Assembly (NCBI GenBank): GCA_017479705.1
Contig: JAFVCA010000043.1
Coordinates: 20,247 to 84,246, forward strand
Origin: Bacteroidales bacterium
GTDB lineage: Bacteria; Bacteroidota; Bacteroidia; Bacteroidales; P3
Reading direction: 5' to 3'
DNA length: 64,000 nucleotides
Every line of letters starts with the position of its first letter. Position 1 is the stretch's first letter. Positions 54,043-63,886 of the stretch are shown here, one piece after another. A model generated the notes under the pieces. That model had not been told where the DNA came from. It did no database searches and saw only the letters and a program-made list of their open reading frames with translations. A program made the position numbers and the translations under genes.

Positions 54043-54683
54043 ATCACCATCGAATTTACAATAGTTTCAAACCGGTTCAAAAAAGTCTGTAATAAAGGGA
54101 CTTTCGCTGAGTGATAAAGCCTATTCACTCTTTGGGTCGATATGCTCATTTCCTTGGCGACAATGCCACTCTGGGGGGGATTCAATTCACAATAACGTTT
54201 CGTCACATATGCTTGATTTCTGGTCCAGTGCGACACTATATCATCTACAAATGGGATTTCTACCGCCAGCTCTTCATTAACATAGTCCGACTGTGTGATA
54301 ATCGAAAGACGGGAATTCTTCATTTCGTCAAGTTTCCTACCCGAAAGACGGAAAGCAATACCGTCAGAAGTACCCACATTGTCTCCCATGTATTCCTCCA
54401 TTCCGACGCCAACAGACAATCGGGCATCCCATAAAAAAGGAGAATGTTCTGGGGTAGCACTTATCAAACCGCTTCTTATCAATAGTGCAACTCTTGCAGC
54501 ACGTGAAGCATTTACCACCACCACCTGAAAGCTATCACCTCTGAATATATCACTTGAGACTACTCCTTCACCCAAAGTCTGCGATAGCAATGACCTCAAG
54601 ACCGACAACAATTTGGTCCTGTCATCTCCTTCAATTTTTGTAGAGTCTACAATATCACCCGTTATCACGCCAATCAACGCCAT
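54039..54683 (-). CDS. SatD family protein
   Basis: 214 aa from ATG 54683. MALIGVITGDIVDSTKIEGDD at the N-terminus and the helix-turn-helix-like C-terminus (MSISTQRVNRLYHSAK) fit the SatD family. The frame is open much further right, but that extension antisense to the Het-C-like gene is spurious: a promoter (TACTTTTG at 54702-54695) sits just upstream of this ATG. Paired with DUF3307; role unknown. Confidence 0.82.
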   Translation of the reverse strand: MALIGVITGDIVDSTKIEGDDRTKLLSVLRSLLSQTLGEGVVSSDIFRGDSFQVVVVNASRAARVALLIRSGLISATPEHSPFLWDARLSVGVGMEEYMGDNVGTSDGIAFRLSGRKLDEMKNSRLSIITQSDYVNEELAVEIPFVDDIVSHWTRNQAYVTKRYCELNPPQSGIVAKEMSISTQRVNRLYHSAKVPLLQTFLNRFETIVNSMVI

Positions 54684-54694
54684 AATTTTTTTTG

Positions 54695-54702
54695 CAAAAG
54701 TA
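54695..54702 (-). promoter_or_regulatory. Promoter box of the satD-DUF3307 pair
   Basis: TACTTTTG leftward (54702-54695), start predicted about 5 bases before the ATG, so the transcript may be nearly leaderless. Confidence 0.6.
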
Positions 54703-54796
54703 CATCTTTTTTTCGGATTATCAACAAAAAAGTTCGCACGCGAAGGCTTGTATGCAAAATAACATTTATTAAAGTGCGCAATACAATTATTCTTTG

Positions 54797-54804
54797 TATC
54801 TTTG
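54797..54804 (+). promoter_or_regulatory. Promoter box of the Het-C-like gene
   Basis: TATCTTTG at 54797-54804, start near 54811, leader about 14 bases. Diverges from the satD promoter. Confidence 0.7.
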
Positions 54805-54824
54805 CAGAAGACATACGCTCGATT

Positions 54825-55517
54825 ATGAATACTATCAACAGCCAGACAAACAGCCCAGTGCAACAGCCCCTCAACCAGGGGCGGGTAGACAAATTCCCAA
54901 TGAAGACCCACGAAATCATGTTGAAGGATGCTTTCGAGGGGGCCGACTTCCCCCGGTGTGCCGTGCGGTGGATGAAGTTCGGCATCGGCTTTTTTGCCGA
55001 CGTGGTGCTGGCCCTCAAATCGTCCGTCCACCTTGACGACCACAAAGGCAACGACACCCTTGTCAAGGCCTATAAGCGTGCCATCGACGAGTTCCACCGC
55101 TGTGCCGACCGCAAACGCTACATCGGCGCCGGCGTCCACCTGCACACCATCGGCGACTTCTACGCCCATACCAACTTCATCGACCTCTACAGCCTCTACG
55201 CCCGCCAGCGCGGTCTCTCCATGGACAAGGAGGACATCCCCGAATTCTCCAAACTGATGGACAATGCCGACTTCCTGCAATTTGCCAAAACCCAGGGCGA
55301 GCTGCGCGCCGGCACCTACGGCCTGATTAGCGACCTGATAGAGAAGATTTTCAAAACCAAACCCAAGGAGGGCTCCCACACCGTGATGAACCTCGACTCC
55401 AACAAGTCCATCAACGGCGGCAAACCCTACGCGCCCGGCTCCACCTTCACCAAGCATGAGGCCGGGGTCTACGTGGCCTACATCGAATGCCGCAACCTGC
55501 TGCAACGCATGCTCTGA
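54825..55517 (+). CDS. Het-C-like protein
   Basis: 230 aa from ATG 54825. A central segment RYIGAGVHLHTIGDFYAHTNFIDL and THEIMLKDAFEGADFPRCAV resemble the Het-C family (H-x-x-x-DFxAHSN motif), known from fungal heterokaryon incompatibility and also found in bacteria. No signal peptide. Function in bacteria is unclear. Encoded divergently from the SatD-like gene, sharing a 140-base intergenic region. Confidence 0.6.
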   Translation: MNTINSQTNSPVQQPLNQGRVDKFPMKTHEIMLKDAFEGADFPRCAVRWMKFGIGFFADVVLALKSSVHLDDHKGNDTLVKAYKRAIDEFHRCADRKRYIGAGVHLHTIGDFYAHTNFIDLYSLYARQRGLSMDKEDIPEFSKLMDNADFLQFAKTQGELRAGTYGLISDLIEKIFKTKPKEGSHTVMNLDSNKSINGGKPYAPGSTFTKHEAGVYVAYIECRNLLQRML

Positions 55518-55545
55518 GTCCGCACAGCACAGCACCCCCCTTACG

Positions 55546-55583
55546 GCAAATCCCCCTCGGTCCAACGGCCAAGGGGGATTTGC
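55546..55583. terminator. Bidirectional terminator
   Basis: Perfect 12-bp stem GCAAATCCCCCT (55546-55557) with AGGGGGATTTGC (55572-55583) between convergent genes. Confidence 0.8.
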
Positions 55584-55600
55584 ATTGCCGGCAGCCGCAG

Positions 55601-56338
55601 CTATCTTCTGCGCGCGCGGGCTGCCAGACAGCGGTACTCGCGGTGCGCCTTGCGCAGCAGCCGCATGAAACGCTTGTCGGCATGCAGTCTGGCCAGGGCC
55701 GCGCTGGCCGCCAGCCGTCCGGCATCCACGTCGCTCTGCCAGTGGTAGCCCGCTATCACGCGGCTCTCGCCGTAGCGGTAGCCGAGTGCTAAGAGGCCAT
55801 CCGCGCTGTCAGGGTTCAGCTCCGTCAGCAACAAGGCTGCGCTCCAGCCCTCAATGGTGTGGCCGGAGGGGAAGGAGCCGTTGTTCCGCAGCTCATCCTC
55901 GTCCTGCGGATAGATGGTCGGCTCGCCGTAGTAGACGTAGGGGCGCGTGCGCCGATAGTGGTCCTTGGGCAGCTTGCCCACCTGGTCCGCCGAGATGAGG
56001 CCCACGTACAGCATGCGGTAGATGGCGGGAGTGGCCTCCTTCGAAATCGTCATGCCGAAAGGCTCGCTGAACAGGCGGCACACATTGTCGATGTTCCAGT
56101 CGGCATCGGTCACCGCCATGGCGCAGCGGGCGGAGTCCAACCGCTGCTCCTTGCCCCAGCGGTACTGCGCCCGGTCGTAGGCAAAGGCCTCGGACAGGGT
56201 GTCCGGCGGCGGCGGCAGAAAGCGGATGGGATTGGGCATCTGGGCGGGTGTGAGCAGGGGCTGCGGCTCCTGCGCCGCCACCGCCATCCCGCAGCAAAGA
56301 GCGGCTATAAGCAATACGGTTTTTCTCATCGTTGACAT
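55601..56338 (-). CDS. PAP2-family acid phosphatase, secreted
   Basis: 245 aa (alternative ATG 3 codons in). Signal peptide to about residue 22 (AVAAQ). The three PAP2 signatures are complete: KDHYRRTRPYVY, FPSGHTIEGW and SRVIAGYHWQSDVDAGR. This class A non-specific acid phosphatase type acts in the periplasm. Confidence 0.92.
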   Translation of the reverse strand: MSTMRKTVLLIAALCCGMAVAAQEPQPLLTPAQMPNPIRFLPPPPDTLSEAFAYDRAQYRWGKEQRLDSARCAMAVTDADWNIDNVCRLFSEPFGMTISKEATPAIYRMLYVGLISADQVGKLPKDHYRRTRPYVYYGEPTIYPQDEDELRNNGSFPSGHTIEGWSAALLLTELNPDSADGLLALGYRYGESRVIAGYHWQSDVDAGRLAASAALARLHADKRFMRLLRKAHREYRCLAARARRR

Positions 56339-56725
56339 TTTTGCCCCAATAACGGAGTTGCGACCCTAATATTGCATCGCTGCGGGCAAAAAGCCGGACC
56401 CAACAGACGCCATTCCGTTCACCCCCGGCAGCGTTAGACACCCTCGCCCTACCCCACCCTTGCGCCAGCATCCTGACATCCGCAAAATGGCCGTTCAACG
56501 CTCGTTCATTATTGATTCAATATTGAACGAGCGTTGAACGAGTATTGGTGGATTGCTTAATAATTTGATGCAGACTGGTTTATCCACCGCATTGCTTGTT
56601 GCCGTAAAAAAAAGGATTTACATCTGTCCCGCGTCCTGCACTTCAGCGTGGCCAAACGACGCATAAAAGCCGAGACCGTCGCGAGCCTGGCTTCTGTACG
56701 CCGAGCCCGTAGCGGCGGAAGCAGA
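56339..56725. other. Intergenic, apart from the 49-base palindrome
   Basis: Between the PAP2 and thiol peroxidase genes. Contains palindrome copy 3 at 56492-56540; no gene supported. Confidence 0.55.
56492..56540. repeat. 49-base palindromic repeat, copy 3
   Basis: CGTTCAACGCTCGTTC... to ...GAGCGTTGAACG, 24-base arms with one mismatch at arm position 17. Same length and layout as the other two copies. Confidence 0.9.
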
Positions 56726-57172
56726 CTATTTGAGTATCTGCGCCGTGTGGGCCTTGGTGTCCACCTTGCCGATGGCGTCGACAATGGTGCCCTGCTCGTC
56801 GATGACGTAGGTGGTGCGGAGGGTGCCCATGGTGACCTTGCCGTAGTTCTTCTTCTCGCCCCAGGCCTCGTAGGCCTCCAGTATGCGGTGGTCGGGGTCG
56901 GAGATGAGGTGGAAGGGCAGCTCGTACTTGGCGATGAATCGCCGATGGCTCTCGGCACTGTCGCGGCTGACGCCTACCACCTCGTAGCCCTGGGCGAGGA
57001 AGCGCTGGTAGTTGTCGCGCAGGTCGCAGGCCTCGGCGGTGCAGCCGGGGGTGCTGTCCTTGGGGTAGAAGTAGAGCACCAGTTTGCGGCCGCTGTAGTC
57101 GCTCAGTTTGATGGTGTTTCCGTTCTCGTCCATGCCCTCAAAGTGGGGCGCCTTGGTTCCTTTTTGCAGCAT
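56726..57172 (-). CDS. bcp: Thioredoxin-dependent thiol peroxidase (BCP type)
   Basis: 148 aa. Peroxidatic Cys44 in FYPKDSTPGCTAEACD, with Cys49 as resolving residue as in E. coli BCP. Reduces peroxides with thioredoxin. Cytoplasmic, no signal. Standalone leftward gene. Confidence 0.95.
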   Translation of the reverse strand: MLQKGTKAPHFEGMDENGNTIKLSDYSGRKLVLYFYPKDSTPGCTAEACDLRDNYQRFLAQGYEVVGVSRDSAESHRRFIAKYELPFHLISDPDHRILEAYEAWGEKKNYGKVTMGTLRTTYVIDEQGTIVDAIGKVDTKAHTAQILK

Positions 57173-57300
57173 AGTGATGTTGTTTTTCTAAAATAACGCC
57201 GCTGGCCGTTGTTTATTGCCCCGGCAAGGGAATTAATTGCCAGCAAGGAGTATGAAGACACGCGGCACACACCCGTGATGCCCGGTGGAGAGACCGAAAA

Positions 57301-57332
57301 AAGAGGCATCCGCACAGATGGGGACGCCTCTT
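57301..57332 (-). terminator. Terminator of hutH
   Basis: Leftward AAGAGGC (57332-57326) pairs with GCCTCTT (57307-57301), followed by a run of Ts, 37 bases past the hutH stop. Confidence 0.8.
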
Positions 57333-57368
57333 GGTGGTTTTTACAATCTGTCAGTGCCGGCACATCGC

Positions 57369-58868
57369 TTAGTCGAGTTTCATCTCTTGGAGGAAACGGA
57401 CGCTGGCGTGGATGTGCTTGTACATGATCTGGTCAATGTCGACAAAGTTGACGCTCTTGCGGTAGTCGGCCACGAGGTTCTCGATGAAGGGGCTGCTCTT
57501 GAGGCCTTCCTGGTGGCGGAAGTCAAGGGCTTGGGCGGCATCGAAGAGTTCGATGGCCATGACGCGCTCGGTGTTCTCCATGACGCGGTAGCACTTGGTG
57601 GCAGCGTTGCCGCCCATGCTGACGAGGTCTTCCTGGTTCTGGCTGCTGGGGATGCTGTCGACGCTGCAGGGGGTGCAGAGCTGCTTGCTCTGGCTGACGA
57701 TGGAGGCGGCGGCGTACTGCGGAATCATGAAGCCGCTGTTGAGGCCGGGTTTGGCCACGAGGAAGGAGGGAAGGCCGCGCTTGGCGTCGATGAGCTGGTA
57801 GGTGCGACGCTCGCTGATGCTGCCCAGTTCGGCAACGGCGATGGCGAGGAAGTCGAGCACCATGGCCATGGGCTCGCCGTGGAAGTGGCCGCCGGAGATG
57901 ACCATGTCCTCGTCAGGGAGGACGATGGGGTTGTCGGTGGTGGAGTTGATTTCGGTCTCGACAACGGAGGCTACGTAGGCGATGGTGTCCTTGGCGGCGC
58001 CGTGGACCTGCGGGGCGCAGCGGAAGCTGTAGGGGTCCTGGACGTGCTCCTTGTGGCGGGCGATGATTTGGCTGCCTTCGGTGTATTTGCGGACGGCGGC
58101 AGCGGTTTCGAGCTGGCCTTTGTGGGGGCGCACCATGTGGAGGCTTTCATAGAAGGGCTCGATGCGGCCGTCGAAGGCGTCGAGGCTGAGGGAGAGGAGC
58201 ATGTCGGCCTGACGGCTGAGACGCTGGGCTTTGAGGACACACCATACGGCGTAGCTGCTCATGAACTGGGTGCCGTTGAGGAGGGCGAGGCCCTCTTTGC
58301 TTTGCAGCTCGATGGGCTGCCAGCCGAGAGCGGTGTAGACCTCCTTGACGTCGCAGCGACGGCCTTTCCAATAGACGTCGCCAAGGCCGAGGATGGCAGG
58401 GAGCATGAGGTTGGCCAAGGGGCAGAGGTCGCCGCTGGCACCGAGGCTGCCTTGCTGGTAGACGACGGGAAGGACGTCGTTGTTGTAGCAGTCGATGAGA
58501 CGCTGGACGGTTTGGAGCTGGGCACCGCTGTAGCCAAAGCAGAAGTTCTGGGCTTTGAGCAGGAGCATGAGGCGGACGACCTCGGCGGGGACTTCGTCGC
58601 CCACGCCGCAAGCATGGCTCATGACGAGGTTCTTTTGCAGCTGGCTGAGCTGCTCTTTGCTGATGGAGATGTTGCAGAGGGAGCCGAAGCCGGTGGTGAC
58701 ACCGTAGATGGGTTCCTTCTGGGTTTCCATTTTGCGGTTGAGGTAGTCGCGGCATTTCTGGATGCGGCGCTTGGCCTCGTCGCTGAGGGCGAGGGTATGG
58801 TGGTTTTCGACTATTTCGCGAATCTTGGCGATGGTGAGCCGTTCGTCGGGATTGATATAGTGGGTCAT
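57369..58868 (-). CDS. hutH: Histidine ammonia-lyase
   Basis: 499 aa. First step of histidine degradation, histidine to urocanate plus ammonia. The MIO cofactor triad Ala-Ser-Gly is at 144-146 in GSLGASGDLCPLA; substrate-site GVTTGFG (56-62) and GGNAATKCYR are present. Complete. ftcD, a later step, is about 10 kb left. Confidence 0.97.
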   Translation of the reverse strand: MTHYINPDERLTIAKIREIVENHHTLALSDEAKRRIQKCRDYLNRKMETQKEPIYGVTTGFGSLCNISISKEQLSQLQKNLVMSHACGVGDEVPAEVVRLMLLLKAQNFCFGYSGAQLQTVQRLIDCYNNDVLPVVYQQGSLGASGDLCPLANLMLPAILGLGDVYWKGRRCDVKEVYTALGWQPIELQSKEGLALLNGTQFMSSYAVWCVLKAQRLSRQADMLLSLSLDAFDGRIEPFYESLHMVRPHKGQLETAAAVRKYTEGSQIIARHKEHVQDPYSFRCAPQVHGAAKDTIAYVASVVETEINSTTDNPIVLPDEDMVISGGHFHGEPMAMVLDFLAIAVAELGSISERRTYQLIDAKRGLPSFLVAKPGLNSGFMIPQYAAASIVSQSKQLCTPCSVDSIPSSQNQEDLVSMGGNAATKCYRVMENTERVMAIELFDAAQALDFRHQEGLKSSPFIENLVADYRKSVNFVDIDQIMYKHIHASVRFLQEMKLD

Positions 58869-58942
58869 GATGATTGTGTTGTTTCGTTAATGTGAAAATG
58901 TGTCTGATGGAGGCTGTTGAAAGGGCCGCGGATGGCACACGT

Positions 58943-59767
58943 TTATTTGCTGAGCTGTTCCTGGGCTTTCTGGGCGATGTCGTCGTCAACAAGCATGCGG
59001 CCGCAGTGTTCGCAGACGATGACTTTTTTGTGCATCTTGATTTCGCTCTGGCGCTGGGGAGGGATTTTGCTGAAGCAGCCGCCGCAAGCGTCACGGTCGA
59101 TGGTGACGACGGCAAGGCCGTTGCGGGCCTGTTTGCGGATGCGTTTGTAGGCGACAAGGTAGTGCTCGTCGATGAATTTCTCCTGCTCGGCGGATTTGTT
59201 GCGGAAGCGCACTTCGTCCTTCTTGGTCTCTTCGATGATGCTGTCGAGTTCGGTCTTTTTGGATTCGAGCTCGGCGTTGCATTTCTTTATCAACAGCTCG
59301 GCAGCGGAGATGTGCTGTTCGAGTTCTTTGATTTTGTTGTTGGAATCGCGGTTGCGGCGTTCGCAGAGCTGGATTTCGAGGTTCTGGAACTCGATTTCCT
59401 TGTTGATGGCTTCGAACTCGCGGTTGTTGCGCACGTTGTCCTGCTGCTTCTCATACTTTTTGATCATGGCCTGATGGTCGGCAATGTCGCTGTTGCGCTT
59501 GGCGATGTTGCCGTTCTGCTCGGCGATGTTCTCCTTGAAGTTGCTGATGCGCGTCTGGAGGCCGGCGATTTCGTCTTCGAGGTCCTGAATGGCCTGGGGC
59601 AGTTCGCCACGGATGATTTGGATTTTGTCGATTTCGGAGTCAACCAGCTGAAGGGTGTAGAGGGCTACGAGACGACGCTCGGTGGCGACATCGACATCGG
59701 ACATTTGCTGGGTGTTCTCGGCGGTGGGCTGTTCCGTGACTTCGGGTGTTGTGACTTTTTTCGTCAT
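58943..59767 (-). CDS. Coiled-coil zinc-ribbon protein (C4-type)
   Basis: 274 aa. A long N-terminal helical coiled coil (about 35-190) and a C-terminal zinc ribbon with CGGCF (about 228) and CEHCGRMLVDDD (about 252). This family is widespread in bacteria and often sits next to a Nif3-like gene, as here. Probable nucleic-acid-related role unproven. Confidence 0.88.
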   Translation of the reverse strand: MTKKVTTPEVTEQPTAENTQQMSDVDVATERRLVALYTLQLVDSEIDKIQIIRGELPQAIQDLEDEIAGLQTRISNFKENIAEQNGNIAKRNSDIADHQAMIKKYEKQQDNVRNNREFEAINKEIEFQNLEIQLCERRNRDSNNKIKELEQHISAAELLIKKCNAELESKKTELDSIIEETKKDEVRFRNKSAEQEKFIDEHYLVAYKRIRKQARNGLAVVTIDRDACGGCFSKIPPQRQSEIKMHKKVIVCEHCGRMLVDDDIAQKAQEQLSK

Positions 59768-59810
59768 TGTGCGATAAAATATAAATATAAATTAAAATTC
59801 TATATTACAG

Positions 59811-60608
59811 CTACATATAGCTGACAAAGCTTTTGCCTTGCTGGCTAATGAAACATGCAAAATTACTAAATTTTTTTGATATAACGGAATAAATAAGTTG
59901 TTTGCCGAACTGTTCGCTTTCGTAATGGCCGACGTCGGCGAGGGTGATACGGCCTTCGGCACGCTGGAAATCGTGGTATTTCAGGTCGCCGGTGAGGTAG
60001 ATGTCGGCTTGCTGGCGGATGGCGTCGGCGATGAGGAAGCTGCCGGCGCCACCGCAGATGGCCACACGGCTGACGGCAGGGGTGGCGATGTCGCTGACGC
60101 GGAGCAGGGGCAGGCCAAGAGTGGCTTTGACCTGTTCGAGAAAGGCCGCGGTGGGCAAGGGGTATGGAAGGGTGCCAATCATTCCGGCCCCGATGTCGGG
60201 TGACGAAGTGGCTTGAAGGGGACGCAGGATGTGACAATCTGTCAGTCCGAGCTGGAAAGCGAGAATGCCATTGATGCCATTTTTCAGATTGTCGAGGTTG
60301 GTGTGGGCGGCATAAACGGCAATGTTGTTCTTTATCAACGTGATGATTGAACGGCCTGTGGCGCTGTCCGGGGTGATGCGCTTGATGCCACTGAAGATGA
60401 ACGGATGATGGGTGACAATGAGGTTGGCTCCAAGGCTGATGGCCTCGTCAATGACGGCCGGTGTGAGGTCGAGCGCGACCAGAGCTCCAGAGCATTCACT
60501 GTCAGGATTGCCGAGCAGGAAGCCAGAATTGTCGTAATCCTCCTGATATTCGGGATGGAACTCGCTGTCGAGATATTGGATGATTTCGGATAAAAGCATA
60601 TCGGGCAT
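59811..60608 (-). CDS. Nif3-like dinuclear metal-centre protein
   Basis: 265 aa from ATG 60608; the open frame runs on to 60731 but the family starts about here (MLLSEIIQYLDSEFHP). THHPFIFSGIKRI, AHTNLDN, VAICGGAGSFLIADAI and DVGHYESEQF are family motifs, including metal ligands. Oligomeric (hexameric in relatives), function uncertain. Zinc-ribbon partner starts 44 bases after its stop. Confidence 0.92.
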   Translation of the reverse strand: MPDMLLSEIIQYLDSEFHPEYQEDYDNSGFLLGNPDSECSGALVALDLTPAVIDEAISLGANLIVTHHPFIFSGIKRITPDSATGRSIITLIKNNIAVYAAHTNLDNLKNGINGILAFQLGLTDCHILRPLQATSSPDIGAGMIGTLPYPLPTAAFLEQVKATLGLPLLRVSDIATPAVSRVAICGGAGSFLIADAIRQQADIYLTGDLKYHDFQRAEGRITLADVGHYESEQFGKQLIYSVISKKFSNFACFISQQGKSFVSYM

Positions 60609-60692
60609 GTTTGTTTTGATGTGTCCTCTTAACGTAAGGACGGATGAAATATTGTGTGACATAATGTCAGTTTTTCGGGCAGGTGTCCACAC

Positions 60693-60708
60693 TGGCACGG
60701 TTTGTGCA
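60693..60708 (+). promoter_or_regulatory. Sigma-54-like promoter before groES
   Basis: TGGCACGGTTTGTGCA matches the -24/-12 consensus TGGCACRNNNNTTGCW in all but one fixed position (G for T at position 12). Predicted start near 60720, 55 bases before groES. No TAnnTTTG box or CIRCE repeat was found in the interval. Confidence 0.55.
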
Positions 60709-60774
60709 AGGTGATAGATGCAGCGATGCAAAAAACAAACAAAATAGATTAATAAACTAAAATTTTATAGAACT

Positions 60775-61044
60775 ATGAACATTCAACCTTTAGCAGACCG
60801 CGTTCTGATTCAGCCCGCCGAGGCCGAGCAGAAAACCGCTTCGGGAATCATCATCCCTGACACCGCAAAAGAAAAACCCCAAAGAGGAACCGTCCTGGCC
60901 GTCGGTAAAGGCACCAAGGATCACGAGATGACCCTGAAGGTGGGTGACAATGTGCTGTATGGCAAGTACAGCGGCACCGAAGTCGAGATTGACGGTGTGA
61001 AGTACATGATCATGAAAGAGAGCGACGTTTACGCTATCATCTAA
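60775..61044 (+). CDS. groES: Co-chaperonin GroES
   Basis: 89 aa, [22 protein letters not shown] start and [21 protein letters not shown] mobile loop region. Caps GroEL. groEL begins 66 bases downstream; spacer carries imperfect repeats of ATCAGATTATTCAGAGTAAT. Confidence 0.98.
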   Translation: MNIQPLADRVLIQPAEAEQKTASGIIIPDTAKEKPQRGTVLAVGKGTKDHEMTLKVGDNVLYGKYSGTEVEIDGVKYMIMKESDVYAII

Positions 61045-61083
61045 TCAATCAGAGTAATCGGAACATCAGATTATTCAGAGTAA

Positions 61084-62745
<1,662 letters not shown>

Positions 62746-62766
62746 GCCAATAGTAACACCTAACAG

Positions 62767-62800
62767 AAAGGGAGCATCCACACGGGTGCTCCCTTTCTTT
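62767..62800 (+). terminator. Terminator of groES-groEL
   Basis: AAAGGGAGCATCC (62767-62779) pairs with GGGTGCTCCCTTT (62784-62796), one G-U pair, then CTTT. Confidence 0.9.
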
Positions 62801-62835
62801 ATGTCCTCTTTATGAGTTCTTTCTGACCACTTTTA

Positions 62836-63051
62836 TCAATTGGCACAGAACTCCTGATAAAGAGCCACTGGGCCAAGATGCCATTGCTTGGAGGATTCCT
62901 GCTCCAACCGTTTATATACATCAGAGCAATATACCTCTTTTACAGCCCAGATGATGCTCTTGCCGCTGTCCTCGGCAAGCATCTCCGCCATACGGCTAAC
63001 CTTCGACGGAAGAATCAGATAGAGGTTGTCTTGTGTAATGTCCAGATTCAT
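62836..63051 (-). CDS. DUF3791 protein (downstream member of cassette)
   Basis: 71 aa, MNLDITQDNLYLILPSKVSRM type. Pairs with DUF3990, overlapping it by 4 bases. A small partner beside a DUF3990 gene suggests an antitoxin-like role, by family association only. Confidence 0.75.
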   Translation of the reverse strand: MNLDITQDNLYLILPSKVSRMAEMLAEDSGKSIIWAVKEVYCSDVYKRLEQESSKQWHLGPVALYQEFCAN

Positions 63052-63533
63052 CGCGTCACCTCCTTTGCTTCTACAAATGTAAGCGCTTGCAGAGATCTCT
63101 CTGTATGGAACAGATATTGGTCTACTAGCTTATATGCTCTAAGTTCCTTAATGAGGTCTTGTTTGTTCAGTAGTCCTCCTTCATAAAGTGCAAATGCGGC
63201 ATATACGCGGTCATTGGCCACAGGGCCATAGACGATATCATAGTCGTGCACAAACCCTTTCTCCGTACGGTTGCGCATCACAAAGTCCACCCACTCTTCC
63301 GTTGGCGATTGGAAAATCAGCTTTCGCAACGAAGTCGGTAGTGCCTCCAGAATATCATAAACATTCACATACCCCCAGTCCTGCTTGGTCTCGTCCATAC
63401 GGCGCCTCACCCACGCTTCGGCCTGTTCAAACGAGGTTGTAGTATAGAACCCACTCCCGTAGTCAAGCGTTCGGTTGGCTTTGCGTATTTCGGGTTTTTG
63501 CACAATCTCCAGACTACCGTGATACAGTTTCAT
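63048..63533 (-). CDS. DUF3990 protein (ADP-ribosyltransferase-like fold)
   Basis: 161 aa. KLYHGSLEIVQKPEIRKANRTLDYGSGFYTT at the start and IVYGPVANDRVYAA are characteristic of DUF3990. The H...Y pattern at the start fits the ADP-ribosyltransferase-like clan in which this family is placed; activity untested here. Central gene of a DUF3791-DUF3990-DUF3791 cassette with 4-base overlaps on both sides. Confidence 0.8.
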   Translation of the reverse strand: MKLYHGSLEIVQKPEIRKANRTLDYGSGFYTTTSFEQAEAWVRRRMDETKQDWGYVNVYDILEALPTSLRKLIFQSPTEEWVDFVMRNRTEKGFVHDYDIVYGPVANDRVYAAFALYEGGLLNKQDLIKELRAYKLVDQYLFHTERSLQALTFVEAKEVTR

Positions 63534-63754
63534 AAGACCTCCTTTCTGCGAAGTGAAATATACTCGTCAATATCTTCCATCAACCATTGGCGGCTCTGCG
63601 TGTGCAGCATTTCGTAGTGCTCCGCCAGATAATCCAACACGCCATACTTCTCCAGCACCGCCACGGCATCCCTGCCCGAAAGGTGTTTCTCGTTCTTGTA
63701 CTGCTCGGTGCAGAACGACAGAAAATAGGCTATATCTTGTTGCTTTTTCTCCAT
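63530..63754 (-). CDS. DUF3791 protein (first gene of cassette)
   Basis: 74 aa, helical; QQDIAYFLSFCTEQYKNEKHLSG and YEMLHTQSRQWLMEDIDEYI are typical. First gene of the cassette; TATCTTTG (leftward, 63785-63778) is its likely promoter. Confidence 0.75.
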   Translation of the reverse strand: MEKKQQDIAYFLSFCTEQYKNEKHLSGRDAVAVLEKYGVLDYLAEHYEMLHTQSRQWLMEDIDEYISLRRKEVL

Positions 63755-63886
63755 AATGCGGTTGCTATTTCAAATTGCAAAGATACGACAAAATCCCGAA
63801 ATGAAGAAATAAAATTTTGTCATATCGGAAAATGTTTGTATTTTTGCAGTCGGTTTTGAGGGTTAATTGAATTTTGATGTGACAGG

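Noticed and set aside
54684-55565. N-terminal extension of the SatD-like frame to 55565
   Set aside because: The extension is antisense to the Het-C-like gene and crosses the satD promoter; homology begins at MALIGVITGD.
60609-60774. CIRCE operator before groES
   Set aside because: No TTAGCACTC/GAGTGCTAA inverted repeat is present.
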